Positions 9,126-17,450 of a stretch of DNA of 64,000 nucleotides are shown here, in pieces. Numbering within the stretch: position 1 is the stretch's first letter; each line of letters starts with the position of its first letter. Under the pieces are notes generated by a model. The model ran no database searches. It worked only from the letters and a program-made list of their open reading frames with translations, and was not told where the DNA came from. Location of the stretch: NCBI RefSeq assembly GCF_013300825.1, contig NZ_JAAIMY010000016.1, forward strand, positions 1 through 64,000, read 5' to 3'. Origin of the DNA: Blautia wexlerae (GTDB lineage Bacteria; Bacillota; Clostridia; Lachnospirales; Lachnospiraceae). The position numbers and the translations under genes were made by a program.

Positions 9126-10064
9126 TCAGCGTTCCGGAGACTTTTTACTCTTGGCAGGTTTCTCCGTTTTTTCCTCCGGGATGGCAAATTCATCGGTCAT
9201 AAATTCCTGCTCGCTTTTGCCAAGGTTGCGGTCTACCTGCTTGCCAATGGAATAGGCTGCACTCTTTACATCCTGGATAAAGGAGCGGAGTTCTTTCGGA
9301 TCTTTCTGTCCGAATGCCTGCATCTGGCATACCTTGTCAAAGGAAAAACCGGAGACATCCACGCCGTATTTCTGTGCTGTCACATACGCCGCACAATAGG
9401 CCTGTGCCGATACCCCTGCCCGGCTGTAGCTTCCATCGTGATGGTCAAGGGATGCACAGGCCAGCTCCCGGCTGATGGAATGGAACGTTGCATTTTCGCT
9501 CATGCCATTTCGGACATAGATCGTCCGCTTATTCGGGATGTACTGTGCCTGTACCTTATCCGGCAGATTGTCTGCGATCTGAATCCGTACCTCGCTGTCG
9601 GTCAGCAGTGCTTCCATCAGCTGGTCCATCGGCTTTGGCTCTGCCTCTTCTGGCTGCTTGGTACGGATCTGGCTGATGTCATAGGCTTTCTGGATGGAGT
9701 ACCCCTGCTGGATGACACCGTCCTTTTCATATTCCTGTCCGACAATGAAGTTGTATCCCTTGCTTCCGGTCTTGACTACCTTGCCTTCTTCCTTCCATTT
9801 TTCAAAGGTCTTGACCTGCCGGATCTCCGGATTCTGTGCATAAAGCAGGAACAGGTTGTCTGTCCTCTGCGGCTTGCACTGTCCCATAAAATCAAGGAAT
9901 CCTTTTAAGGAGTCCCCATTCTGGAAGACCTCCTGTGCCTTTCCATCGATCATACCCCAGATTTCTTCCCTCTCCTGCTTTTTCTGTGCGGCATATTCTT
10001 CTTTCGATAACCGCTGGGCGGACTGCTCCTGCGAGTCCTGCCCTAAAAATTTTGTCAGGTCCAT
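9126..10064 (-). CDS. ArdC-like antirestriction/ssDNA-binding protein with degenerate peptidase motif
   Basis: 312 residues. The N-terminal half (FLDFMGQCKPQRTDNLFLLY, then FEKWKEEGKVVKTGSKG) is the ArdC/LtrC-type ssDNA-binding domain (DUF1738-like). ArdC family members carry a C-terminal zinc metallopeptidase-like domain with HExxH; here that region reads SISRELACASL, so the first His and the helix motif are lost. ArdC-type proteins enter the recipient and protect incoming DNA from restriction. It starts 4 bases after PcfB stops (GAGGTAGGAG-ATG). The domain match is good; the antirestriction role is inferred from family and context. Confidence 0.75.
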   Translation of the reverse strand: MDLTKFLGQDSQEQSAQRLSKEEYAAQKKQEREEIWGMIDGKAQEVFQNGDSLKGFLDFMGQCKPQRTDNLFLLYAQNPEIRQVKTFEKWKEEGKVVKTGSKGYNFIVGQEYEKDGVIQQGYSIQKAYDISQIRTKQPEEAEPKPMDQLMEALLTDSEVRIQIADNLPDKVQAQYIPNKRTIYVRNGMSENATFHSISRELACASLDHHDGSYSRAGVSAQAYCAAYVTAQKYGVDVSGFSFDKVCQMQAFGQKDPKELRSFIQDVKSAAYSIGKQVDRNLGKSEQEFMTDEFAIPEEKTEKPAKSKKSPER

Positions 10065-10067
10065 CTC

Positions 10068-10904
10068 CTACCTCGCTTTCACCTTTCGTTTCTTTCTTGC
10101 TTTCTTCTGCGTTTTCCTTGGTCCACGGTTCTTTTCCCGGCTCCGCTTCTGGGATTCCTCTGCTTTCTCCCGTTTGATGTTCTCCAGCTCCCGGCGGACA
10201 CTGGGACGCTCCTGTTCCCTCTGCCCTGCATCAGTCCCTTTTTCCTGCCCGGTAGAAATATTTCTGCTGTGCAAGGAAGAGCCGGACAGATTCTCTTCCC
10301 CCTCTTCCTGCACCGGGATAAAATTTTCCGGTTCGGAAAACTCCTTTTCGGGATGATTCTGGTTCTTTTCCTCTTCAGAAAAGTCCATGTCACCGACCTG
10401 GAATGCTTCGTCCAGATCGCTGATTTCAAACTGCACCTCGCCCTCCGGCATCTGCACAGTTTCCTGTACTGCTTCGGTTTCCGGTGCTTCCATTCCGGCG
10501 GTTACCTCATGGACAGCTTCCCCGACTTCGCTCCTTACAAAATCAAGGTTCATCTTATCCATGACACGGTTGACTTTGGCTGCATCATCGGCAAAGACCA
10601 TGACCTCGCTCATCTCCGGGTTCTTTTTATCCCGGATGATCACATAGAGCAGTCCTCGTTTCCTGCCCTCACTGCAGAATTCACGCAGGCGGTCAGATGG
10701 CACAGTGAAGAACTTCAATGGCTTGTTCTCCTTTAACATCCGCACCATTCTGGTCTTGCCCCTCGTTTTCTTCTGGTCTTTTAATACGGCGGCAACAAAT
10801 ACCGCCAGATGCTTTGCCAGCGTACCCGAAAGCCTGAGCCCGTGGTCCACGCCGTCTAGGGAATACCGGACGATCTGGTCCGCCGCATCGCCTCCATAAT
10901 TCAT
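10068..10904 (-). CDS. PcfB-family conjugation protein (DUF3801)
   Basis: 278 residues from the ATG at 10904 (AGGTG upstream, 5 bases after the relaxase stop); a longer open frame only overlaps the relaxase gene. The first ~130 residues (GLRLSGTLAKHLAVFVAAVLKDQ, KFFTVPSDRLREFCSEGRKRGLLY) match the PcfB family, which works with the relaxosome and coupling protein in Gram-positive transfer. The rest is acidic and then extremely basic, Arg/Lys/Gln-rich, and probably disordered and DNA-binding. Confidence 0.85.
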   Translation of the reverse strand: MNYGGDAADQIVRYSLDGVDHGLRLSGTLAKHLAVFVAAVLKDQKKTRGKTRMVRMLKENKPLKFFTVPSDRLREFCSEGRKRGLLYVIIRDKKNPEMSEVMVFADDAAKVNRVMDKMNLDFVRSEVGEAVHEVTAGMEAPETEAVQETVQMPEGEVQFEISDLDEAFQVGDMDFSEEEKNQNHPEKEFSEPENFIPVQEEGEENLSGSSLHSRNISTGQEKGTDAGQREQERPSVRRELENIKREKAEESQKRSREKNRGPRKTQKKARKKRKVKAR

Positions 10905-10909
10905 GTTGT

Positions 10910-12199
10910 TCACCTGCTTTCTGTTCTCGGTTTTCTGTTTTTCTCCGTCTGTTCTTCTTCCTGTCTCTGGATCTGCTCTGCCAGACGCATCTTTTCTTCC
11001 ATCTCCTGGGACTGCTGTTCGATCCGGATACAAATGCGGATATCCTTTCGAAGCGGCTTCAGTTCTTCGGTGATCTGACCGATCCTGACACTGTCCGGTT
11101 CGCTCCGGTAGAGCCGCTTCCGCTCTTTCGTGAGTGCCTGTACCCTCTCTTCCAACGATGTGCGGTAGGCGAGTAGCTCTTCACGGCTAGTAATCTGATG
11201 CTTCTGTAGAAATTCCATCTGCTCGATCCTGGCATCCAGTTTTCGGATGTCTGCCCGGAGCACCGGGGAAATCCTTTTCGGCTTCTGCTTTAGTGCACCC
11301 ATCTGGTACAGATAGGAATAGTACAGGGCCTGTATCCCTTTTAACTTCTTTTTCGGGAATCTGGAATCTCCTTCTTTTCCAGCAGGTATCCTGCTCTTGG
11401 GCTGCAAGATCCACTGCCGGATGCTCTCTTCCGAGTAATGCTTCCCAAGGCTCCGCAGACGGATATACCGTTCCATCCCCGGTGCTTTTAATGCAATGTA
11501 CTTCCGGTTCAGCTTCCACTGGTATCCCCTCTGCTTCATCTGTTCCAGAAACTGTTTCCATGTGAAGCTCTCTGCCACAGCATCCCGGATGTCCAGACGG
11601 ATCGAGGTTCTCCAGGTCGGCTTTCCGTCCTGTTCTGCCATCCACTGTGCATAGGATTTCCCTTTGCCGTTTTTCGGTTCGATGACAGATAAGCCGTATT
11701 TCAGGCATAAGGCATCCGAAGCTTTCCGCACATCCTCATAGTAACTCCTGCTGTTGCTGTGGTACTTTTTCCCATCTTCCATGCTCACGGAATTAAACAC
11801 GATGTGGTTGTGGTAATGCTCCGTATTCAGATGGGTGGTGATGACTGCTTCGTATTTTCCCTGAAGGAGCCTTTCTGCCATTTCCATGCCGATCTGGTGA
11901 GCAAGCTCCGGGGTGACTTCCCCTTTGACAAAGCTCTGCACCAGATGGTACCCCTGTACTCCGTCCATCTTGTGGTATCGTTTCTTCGTAGCTACCATAT
12001 CTTGATAGGCAGTCTCACAGACGCAGCCGATGGCATCCTCAAAAACGGAACGCTCCGTCTTGTCCCGATTCATGGCGTAATCGATGGCTTCTTCCAGAGA
12101 GCCGGCACTCTGCCCTTTCTTGGTGGTCTTATCCTTGTTTCGGATGTACGTGATGGAATTGTCCAGACGGCTGACCGGGATGATACTGGTGTATGCCAT
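10910..12199 (-). CDS. Relaxase/mobilization nuclease
   Basis: 429 residues. The N-terminal catalytic domain has the His-rich metal motif TEHYHNHIVFNSV near residue 125 and a preceding helix (EEAIDYAMNRDKTE), typical of MobA/VirD2-type (MOBP-like) relaxases. The C-terminal ~180 residues are charged coiled coil. The enzyme nicks oriT and leads the strand into the recipient. Its ATG follows GAGGAATGGTAG, which holds the MobC stop, so the two are coupled. The likely substrate site is the palindromic region at 13016-13157. Confidence 0.92.
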   Translation of the reverse strand: MAYTSIIPVSRLDNSITYIRNKDKTTKKGQSAGSLEEAIDYAMNRDKTERSVFEDAIGCVCETAYQDMVATKKRYHKMDGVQGYHLVQSFVKGEVTPELAHQIGMEMAERLLQGKYEAVITTHLNTEHYHNHIVFNSVSMEDGKKYHSNSRSYYEDVRKASDALCLKYGLSVIEPKNGKGKSYAQWMAEQDGKPTWRTSIRLDIRDAVAESFTWKQFLEQMKQRGYQWKLNRKYIALKAPGMERYIRLRSLGKHYSEESIRQWILQPKSRIPAGKEGDSRFPKKKLKGIQALYYSYLYQMGALKQKPKRISPVLRADIRKLDARIEQMEFLQKHQITSREELLAYRTSLEERVQALTKERKRLYRSEPDSVRIGQITEELKPLRKDIRICIRIEQQSQEMEEKMRLAEQIQRQEEEQTEKNRKPRTESR

Positions 12200-12202
12200 C
12201 GG

Positions 12203-12511
12203 CTACCATTCCTCTTTGACCAGCCTCCATGTCTCTTTCGTCATGCGGAGCATTTCCCGGATACTCTCTTCCCCGGCCATCCCACAGCCGTTGGCTACAT
12301 GGGCAAGCTGATTGGCGTTGTTGCACAGACCGGATATTTTCCGCAAAAGCTCCGTATGATGCTCACAGGGTCTTGCCCGGACTTCGCCACCCATGACAAT
12401 GGAACGGATGTATTCCTCACGGGACAGGCCGCTTTTTTCTACCTGCTCTTCCAGAAAACGCAGCTCTTTTGCATTGAGGCGGACTGGTATCACATGGTTC
12501 CTTTTTCTCAT
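12203..12511 (-). CDS. MobC-like relaxosome accessory protein
   Basis: 102 residues from the ATG at 12511, with AGGTGAAGAG upstream. It begins MRKRNHVIPVRLNAKELRFL, a ribbon-helix-helix strand and first helix (SREEYIRSI), then a helical C-terminus (LLRKISGLCNNANQLAHVA), the MobC pattern. MobC proteins bind oriT and help the relaxase open the DNA. It is directly upstream of the relaxase. Confidence 0.85.
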   Translation of the reverse strand: MRKRNHVIPVRLNAKELRFLEEQVEKSGLSREEYIRSIVMGGEVRARPCEHHTELLRKISGLCNNANQLAHVANGCGMAGEESIREMLRMTKETWRLVKEEW

Positions 12512-12549
12512 CTCTTCACCTGCTTTCCAACGGGTTATTGGTTGCGTCA

Positions 12550-12630
12550 TTACATTTCACGATTTTTCCAGATCAGGAAACCTGCCAGAACGCCGATGGC
12601 TACCGCTGCAGCAATGATCTTTTTCTTCAT
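12550..12630 (-). CDS. 26-residue single-span membrane peptide
   Basis: ATG at 12630 preceded by GGGGGTGAGG. The peptide MKKKIIAAAVAIGVLAGFLI plus WKNREM is one membrane helix with positive residues inside. It starts 7 bases after the preceding gene stops and ends 38 bases before MobC, so it fits the operon. No family recognised. Such short open frames can be chance, but its ribosome site, hydrophobicity and spacing make it plausible. Confidence 0.5.
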   Translation of the reverse strand: MKKKIIAAAVAIGVLAGFLIWKNREM

Positions 12631-12637
12631 ATGGGCC

Positions 12638-13015
12638 TCACCCCCTTTCCGATACCTGGCACAGCTCCATCGGGGCGAACATGATCCCTCTCTTTTCCAT
12701 CTCTTTTGCGAATTCCAGGAGGTTCCATTTTTTCCCATCAATCATAGCAGAATCGGCATCCAGATAGTGGCAGGTGGATACGTTCCGCTCTCCATTTGGG
12801 GCATTCTGCACAAGGCTTTCCCCGTCTGCCAGACGGAACAGTTCCTCTCCCTGGCTGTTTACAAAACAGATGCACACGCCGTGGTCAATGATCTCCTTTG
12901 GTTTCATCCGGCACCGCTCCAGTGCCTCATCCTCACGTTTTCCAGCTATGAAAAGACACATTGCAAAAACGCCCATTACTCCTCCGGTCATTGTGCCAAG
13001 TATAAATCCCAACAT
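12638..13015 (-). CDS. Membrane-anchored small ICE protein with DUF3789-like N-terminus
   Basis: 125 residues from the ATG at 13015, with AAAGGAGA eight bases upstream. The longer open frame runs through the 20-base palindrome of the oriT candidate and is rejected. The first 30 residues (MLGFILGTMTGGVMGVFAMC) match the tiny DUF3789 membrane proteins of Firmicutes ICEs. The rest (STCHYLDADSAMIDGKKWNL, then FAKEMEKRG) resembles a domain seen in large ICE proteins, which I cannot name with certainty. A fusion of the two is uncommon in my experience. Confidence 0.65.
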   Translation of the reverse strand: MLGFILGTMTGGVMGVFAMCLFIAGKREDEALERCRMKPKEIIDHGVCICFVNSQGEELFRLADGESLVQNAPNGERNVSTCHYLDADSAMIDGKKWNLLEFAKEMEKRGIMFAPMELCQVSERG

Positions 13016-13157
13016 TTTTTCGTTCTCCTTTCGTCTGTTTACGGCTCGGTATGGGGGATTGGGGTTCTCCCCAAAGTGCGTTTGGATATCCAAACGCTAT
13101 GCTTGCAAAACCAGTCGCATCCGGTTTCGTCCCCTCTGAACCAGTCGTTTTTCTGAA
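13016..13157. other. Candidate origin of transfer (oriT)
   Basis: A 142-base gap between small genes, close to mobC and the relaxase. It holds a perfect 20-base palindrome GCGTTTGGATATCCAAACGC (13078-13097), a GGGG-TTCT-CCCC hairpin (13061-13072), the direct repeat ACCAGTCG (13110-13117 and 13140-13147) and an AAACC/GGTTT inverted pair around 13108-13126. Clustered inverted and direct repeats beside a relaxase are the usual look of an oriT. The nick site is not identified. Confidence 0.55.
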
Positions 13158-13490
13158 TCATTCATTTTCCTTGATTTTGCTCAACCCATCCAGTGTGGTA
13201 CAGATGATATGGAGTCTGTCAGCCATGCTGATCTCCGTGTTCATCGTCCCGGTGGTCTCTTTTCCGCAGACAACCACCATCCTGCACCGCCTTAATATCT
13301 GGTGGGACATTCTCCGCATGGCCTGCATATCCTCTGCATCCCCGTCATCAAGGAATGGGGAAAAGCTGTACTGCGGGCAGATCGGCACATATCCCAGTTC
13401 GTAGATCTTCCGGCAGTACCGCTGTACTTTGGTCTTTCCTTCTTCTGCAGAACAGCAGACATAAGCAAGTGCCTGTTCCAATACGACCAT
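13158..13490 (-). CDS. DUF7768-like small protein
   Basis: 107-110 residues. AYVCCSAEEGKTKVQRYCRK, GYVPICPQYSFSPFL and RRCRMVVVCGKETTGTMNTEI form the Rossmann-like pattern of DUF7768/nucleoside-deoxyribosyltransferase-like proteins common on phages and ICEs. The Shine-Dalgarno AAAGGAG abuts the ATG at 13490 with no spacing but lies nine bases before a TTG at 13481 (MEQALAYVCC), so TTG may be the true start. Activity is unknown. Confidence 0.65.
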   Translation of the reverse strand: MVVLEQALAYVCCSAEEGKTKVQRYCRKIYELGYVPICPQYSFSPFLDDGDAEDMQAMRRMSHQILRRCRMVVVCGKETTGTMNTEISMADRLHIICTTLDGLSKIKENE

Positions 13491-13568
13491 CTCCTTTCCT
13501 GGCCGGACAGGTTTCCTCTGCCCGGCGTTTTTCCAAAAAGAAACACCCACAAAGCATTCCGCTCTGTG

Positions 13569-13626
13569 GATGTCTTGTGGACATCTGGATTCTTTTCTTC
13601 TCTTTTTCAGATGTCTGCCAGACATC
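13569..13626. repeat. Two small inverted repeats sharing GATGTC/GACATC arms
   Basis: GATGTC-TTGTG-GACATC (13569-13585) and GATGTCT-GCC-AGACATC (13610-13626) lie in tandem just beyond the methyltransferase stop. On the plus strand the first is followed by a pyrimidine-rich run, but no plus-strand gene ends there. The shared arms suggest a protein-binding site rather than a terminator. Confidence 0.4.
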
Positions 13627-13629
13627 CGG

Positions 13630-14442
13630 CTACTGTGGTTCTTTGTTTTCCGCTTCTTCCCCAGCTTCCAGTGCAATGCGGACACGGTCGCTTCCCAGCT
13701 TATAATACGCATCGGTCACTTCAATGCCGACTGCCTGAAACCCCGACTCTGCCGCCGCAAGGATGGTAGTACCAGCTCCGGCAAACGGGTCTAAGATCAG
13801 GCCGCCCGGCTCACAGATCTGGATGACATCCTTCATCAGCTGGAGCGGCTTTTCTGTCACATGGATGCGGTTCTGGGGATTCCCATAACGGAACACACCC
13901 GGAAGGCAGGACACCGGGCGGTTGATCGGCATCGGTCCGTTGCTTCCCCATACAATATATTCTGCCTGCTGGCGGAATCTGCCTTTCTGCGGACGGGAGT
14001 TCCCCTTGTCCCAGACGGCAGTCCCTCTCCAGATCCACCCTGCCCACTGGAGGGCATCGGTGATGGACGGGTACTGTCTCCAGTCAATAAAGAGGCAGAT
14101 CGGAGCCCCTCTCTTGCAGGCTTTCCGCACATCGTACAGCCATTCTGCCATCCAGTGGGTCCAGGAACGCTGGTCTTTATTATCCCCATCAAAATCCGGC
14201 AGGGCATTTTCTGCTTTCATGCTGCTGTACTTCTGGTTGGTAGTTCGGTTGCGTTCGTTCTGCTTGGTTCCCCCGGACGCATAGGGCGGATCGGTTATAA
14301 CTGCATCAAAGATCCCCGGCTGGAATCCTTTGACCAGTTTTAAGGTATCTCCATGCAGGATACGCCAGTTCTCCCCTCCGGCAGACTCATCCGGCACACA
14401 GTCCGGTTTTAAAAGATCTTCAAGTTTCAGGGTATTTCCCAT
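13630..14442 (-). CDS. Site-specific DNA methyltransferase (amino-methyltransferase, DPPY type)
   Basis: 270 residues from the ATG at 14442, with AAAGGA nine bases upstream. DAVITDPPYASGG (motif IV) comes near residue 50 and LILDPFAGAGTTILAA (motif I, SAM binding) near the C-terminus, so the order IV-TRD-I places it with beta-class N6-adenine or N4-cytosine enzymes. No restriction endonuclease lies beside it, so it looks like an orphan protective methylase. The metK gene two genes upstream makes its cofactor. The target sequence cannot be read from the protein. Confidence 0.88.
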   Translation of the reverse strand: MGNTLKLEDLLKPDCVPDESAGGENWRILHGDTLKLVKGFQPGIFDAVITDPPYASGGTKQNERNRTTNQKYSSMKAENALPDFDGDNKDQRSWTHWMAEWLYDVRKACKRGAPICLFIDWRQYPSITDALQWAGWIWRGTAVWDKGNSRPQKGRFRQQAEYIVWGSNGPMPINRPVSCLPGVFRYGNPQNRIHVTEKPLQLMKDVIQICEPGGLILDPFAGAGTTILAAAESGFQAVGIEVTDAYYKLGSDRVRIALEAGEEAENKEPQ

Positions 14443-14508
14443 AGGCATCATCCTTTCGGTCGCTTATTTTCCAGATTTCTCTGGAAGTGCTTTTCTTTAT
14501 GGAACTGC

Positions 14509-15282
14509 TCATCGGCAGGTATCCTCTTTTTTCAGTGTTTCTTTTCTTGGCGTTCTGGGCTGTTCACGGTGGTCCGACAGCTCGGTTTCCACGTATTCGC
14601 TGATGATTCCCAGCGCTTCATAGTAATTGCTGCTCTTGTGGACACGATCCGCCATTTCGTTGGCCTGTTCGGACATCCCAGCACGTCTAAGCAGTCTTGC
14701 GGCATCCCCAAGGATTGAGAAAATATTTCCGTCATGCCCTAAGAGCTTAAGTTCTGGACGGGACGGCTTTTGTTCCGGCTGCTTTTCCTGCACACCGTTT
14801 TCCGGTGCTTTCACCTGTATCTGGAAATCCGAGCCGGCACCAACATAGAAATGTAAGTATAATTCACCACCGTCTACCTTGATCTCCCGCTGTTCCAGAC
14901 TTTCTCCCCAGCCATCGCTGTACTGCCCTCTCAGATACTGCCCCACCACACGGTATTCCTCTGGTGTCAGATTCTCCCGGAGTGTCAGGTTTGCACAGCC
15001 ATATAAAACGCCCTCCTGTTCCTTTACCGCCATTGTAATGCGTTCCACTTTTTCCTTAATGTCCTTGTTTTGGTCAAAATAATCGATCAGGTTGCATGGC
15101 TGGTTGTCAGGCATACCGAGCCGATTGATCTCGTCAACCTTTTCTGCGATGGATGTCTGATACTGCACCAGGTCAGGTCCTTCCAATGGCTCCGCATCAT
15201 CCAGATCCACAATGTCTGAATAGTCCGGAATAAACTCTGCCATCAGAGGTGACAGCATTCCCACTTCTATTTTATCTTTCAA
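14509..15282 (-). CDS. Unknown ICE protein with two recognisable segments
   Basis: 257 residues from a TTG at 15282 behind GAGGTGATGC, five bases after the upstream stop. The first in-frame ATG (15258) would lose eight residues. The N-terminal part is acidic (FIPDYSDIVDLDDAEPLEG). The middle contains YGCANLTLRENLTPEEYRVV and LYLHFYVGAGSDFQIQV. The C-terminal helical part (DGNIFSILGDAARLLRRAG, then YYEALGIISEYVE) is a module I have seen repeated in ICE proteins but cannot name. No catalytic motif is visible. Confidence 0.65.
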   Translation of the reverse strand: MKDKIEVGMLSPLMAEFIPDYSDIVDLDDAEPLEGPDLVQYQTSIAEKVDEINRLGMPDNQPCNLIDYFDQNKDIKEKVERITMAVKEQEGVLYGCANLTLRENLTPEEYRVVGQYLRGQYSDGWGESLEQREIKVDGGELYLHFYVGAGSDFQIQVKAPENGVQEKQPEQKPSRPELKLLGHDGNIFSILGDAARLLRRAGMSEQANEMADRVHKSSNYYEALGIISEYVETELSDHREQPRTPRKETLKKEDTCR

Positions 15283-15286
15283 AGCA

Positions 15287-16258
15287 TCACCTCGCTTCCC
15301 TATTCTGCCGTTTCTCCGGTGTACGGGCAGCCATTTTTGCCATGTCTGCCCAGTCTGCCCCTTCGATTTCCGGCAGGTTCTCGATGATCCGATAGCTTCC
15401 CTCGTAGGCTTTTCGGATATGTTCACACGCCCACCGTCCGGCAAAGTCATTGTCGGTACACACTTCGATCTCGGTGATCTCCGGGTGCTGGGACAGAAAA
15501 TGTTCCAATGCCTGCGGCTTTTTCATGCTCCGCTGGCTCTGCCCTTCTTTTGGTGCGCTGATCCCGCCAAGCTCCAGACGGTACTTATCCCGGCTTCCTT
15601 GTCTCTGTTCCAATGTCATGTGGGCAAGCACATCCACACAGGCTTCATAAACAGCAACCCGTCTGCATCCCGATTTCGCCGGAACACAAAAAGCGTATGC
15701 CTTTTCACTTCCGGCCTGTTCCATCTTAAAAGACTTTCCGCTGGCATCGTAAATCCCACGCAGGAAAGCATATCTTGCCACCTGGTTTTCATCCCGTCCT
15801 ATGAACACGGCATTGTGGTAGGGCAGACTCTCATATAAGATTCCCAAATGAACACACCGCTGTAAGACCTCGCCACTGATGCCCCGCTCTTTCAGATAGC
15901 GGAACACCCTGCGGCAGTCTGGGCTGGCCGTAGGCAGGACAAATGGCTTCTTTGGCTTTGCTTCCACTGGAGGAGGGATATAGGTGGGATACTCATCTTT
16001 CAGCATTTGCACTGCCTCCAGAAAAGAACACCCGTCTACATGAATCAGGAAACTTAAAGCACTGGTGCCCCCGATATCTCTGGATTTCCAGTGCCACTGG
16101 CTGGTCTGCTCGTTAATCTTAAAGCTGTCGTGGTCTGTCAGCTCCCATTCATTTCTGGCTGAAGATTTTTTCAGACGGTTTGGCTGATATTTCTTCAGGT
16201 ATTCAATGGCGGTGATCTCCCTTGCACGTTTGATTTCTTCTTCCGGAATCCACGGCAT
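15287..16258 (-). CDS. DUF3991 and TOPRIM domain protein (primase-like)
   Basis: 323 residues. The N-terminal ~110 residues (ITAIEYLKKYQPNRLKK, WHWKSRDIGGTSALSFL) are the DUF3991 fold related to primase zinc/CHC-associated domains. The C-terminal TOPRIM domain has the first acidic segment in RRVAVYEACVDVLAH and the DxD-type segment EVCTDNDFAGRWACEH. Such proteins occur on mobile elements and are thought to prime or process transferred DNA; no activity is proven for this type. It is coupled to metK, whose stop overlaps its ATG. Confidence 0.85.
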   Translation of the reverse strand: MPWIPEEEIKRAREITAIEYLKKYQPNRLKKSSARNEWELTDHDSFKINEQTSQWHWKSRDIGGTSALSFLIHVDGCSFLEAVQMLKDEYPTYIPPPVEAKPKKPFVLPTASPDCRRVFRYLKERGISGEVLQRCVHLGILYESLPYHNAVFIGRDENQVARYAFLRGIYDASGKSFKMEQAGSEKAYAFCVPAKSGCRRVAVYEACVDVLAHMTLEQRQGSRDKYRLELGGISAPKEGQSQRSMKKPQALEHFLSQHPEITEIEVCTDNDFAGRWACEHIRKAYEGSYRIIENLPEIEGADWADMAKMAARTPEKRQNREAR

Positions 16259-17418
16259 TACATCACGGTATCCCGGAGCTGCTCTGCCTTATCCGTTTTC
16301 TCCCACGGGAATTCCTTTCTTCCAAAATGCCCGAACACCGCACTCTGTCGGTAGATTGGCCGCTTCAGGTGCAGGGTGTCACAGATCTGGCTTGGGGTAA
16401 GCCCGAACACCAGAGGGATCGCTGCGGCGAGGCAGTCATCCGCACAGATCTTTCCCGTTCCAAAGGTATCCACCTGCACCATGACTGGCTGGGCAACCCC
16501 AATGGCATAGGCAAGGGACACCTGGCATCGGCTGGCAAGTCCGGCAGCTACCATGTTTTTGGCGATGTAACGGGCCATGTATGCCCCGGAACGGTCAACT
16601 TTGGAACAATCCTTCCCGGAGAATGCACCGCCGCCATGCGGTACCAGGCTGCCGTAGGTATCCACCATTAGTTTCCTTCCGGTCAGTCCGGTGTCTGCAT
16701 CCAGACCTCCGCACACAAATCTGCCCGATGGGTTAATCAGGATCTTGGTATCCTCATCCGGTGGCAGCATACGGAGTGCCGGGCGTAACACTTTCTCCCG
16801 GATCTCATGCTCCAGCTTCCGAAGGGATTTTTCCTTTTCATGCTGGCAGGACACAATGACGGTATCCAGCCGGGCAGGTCTGTCATCTTCATACTCCACG
16901 GTCACCTGCGCCTTTCCATCTGGCAAGATTCCCGTGATATATCCGCTTCTACGGCTTGCAGACAGTTCCCTTACAATGCGGTTCGCCAGAACCACTGGCA
17001 TCGGCATAAGCTGCGGTGTCTCATCGCAGGCGTAGCCAATCATGATGCCCTGATCCCCGGTACCGCTGGCAAGTCCGCTCTGAACAAAAACAGTCCCTGC
17101 CCTTCGTTCTCTGGATCTCTCCACTGCCCCGGCGATATCCGGACTCTGTTTGTGGATGAGGGCATCCATGTGGATTTCCTCTGCTTCATAGCCTGCACTC
17201 TCCAGCACCTTTTTGATGATTTCAAACACCTGTGGCTCAAATCGGCTGGTGATCTCTCCTGCTACAATGATGTTCCTTTTGGTCGCCAGCACCTCGCAGG
17301 CCACTCTGGAATTTTCGTCCTCTTTCAGACACGCGTCCAGAATGCTGTCTGCGATCAGGTCGCAGAGCTTATCCGGATGTCCTTCTGTTACGGATTCTGC
17401 TGTATAAAATCGTTTCAT
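16258..17418 (-). CDS. metK: S-adenosylmethionine synthetase carried on the element
   Basis: 386 residues, the normal length for methionine adenosyltransferase, which makes SAM from ATP and methionine. ESVTEGHPDKLCD (ATP/methionine loop), SGTGDQGIMIGYA and GGGAFSGKDCSKVDRSGAY are intact. The start is the ATG at 17418, 11 bases after AAAGGA. The frame stays open far upstream, but that stretch carries no MetK sequence. Finding metK inside a conjugative element next to methylase genes suggests it supplies SAM for methylation of entering DNA; this role is inferred. Confidence 0.93.
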   Translation of the reverse strand: MKRFYTAESVTEGHPDKLCDLIADSILDACLKEDENSRVACEVLATKRNIIVAGEITSRFEPQVFEIIKKVLESAGYEAEEIHMDALIHKQSPDIAGAVERSRERRAGTVFVQSGLASGTGDQGIMIGYACDETPQLMPMPVVLANRIVRELSASRRSGYITGILPDGKAQVTVEYEDDRPARLDTVIVSCQHEKEKSLRKLEHEIREKVLRPALRMLPPDEDTKILINPSGRFVCGGLDADTGLTGRKLMVDTYGSLVPHGGGAFSGKDCSKVDRSGAYMARYIAKNMVAAGLASRCQVSLAYAIGVAQPVMVQVDTFGTGKICADDCLAAAIPLVFGLTPSQICDTLHLKRPIYRQSAVFGHFGRKEFPWEKTDKAEQLRDTVM

Positions 17419-17450
17419 AATCGTTACCATCCTTTCCAAGTAAATAATAA

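Noticed and set aside
11759-13156. 465-residue plus-strand open frame
   Set aside because: It runs antisense to the relaxase, MobC and the oriT region, with Cys/His/Phe-rich sequence, no ribosome site and no recognisable domain.
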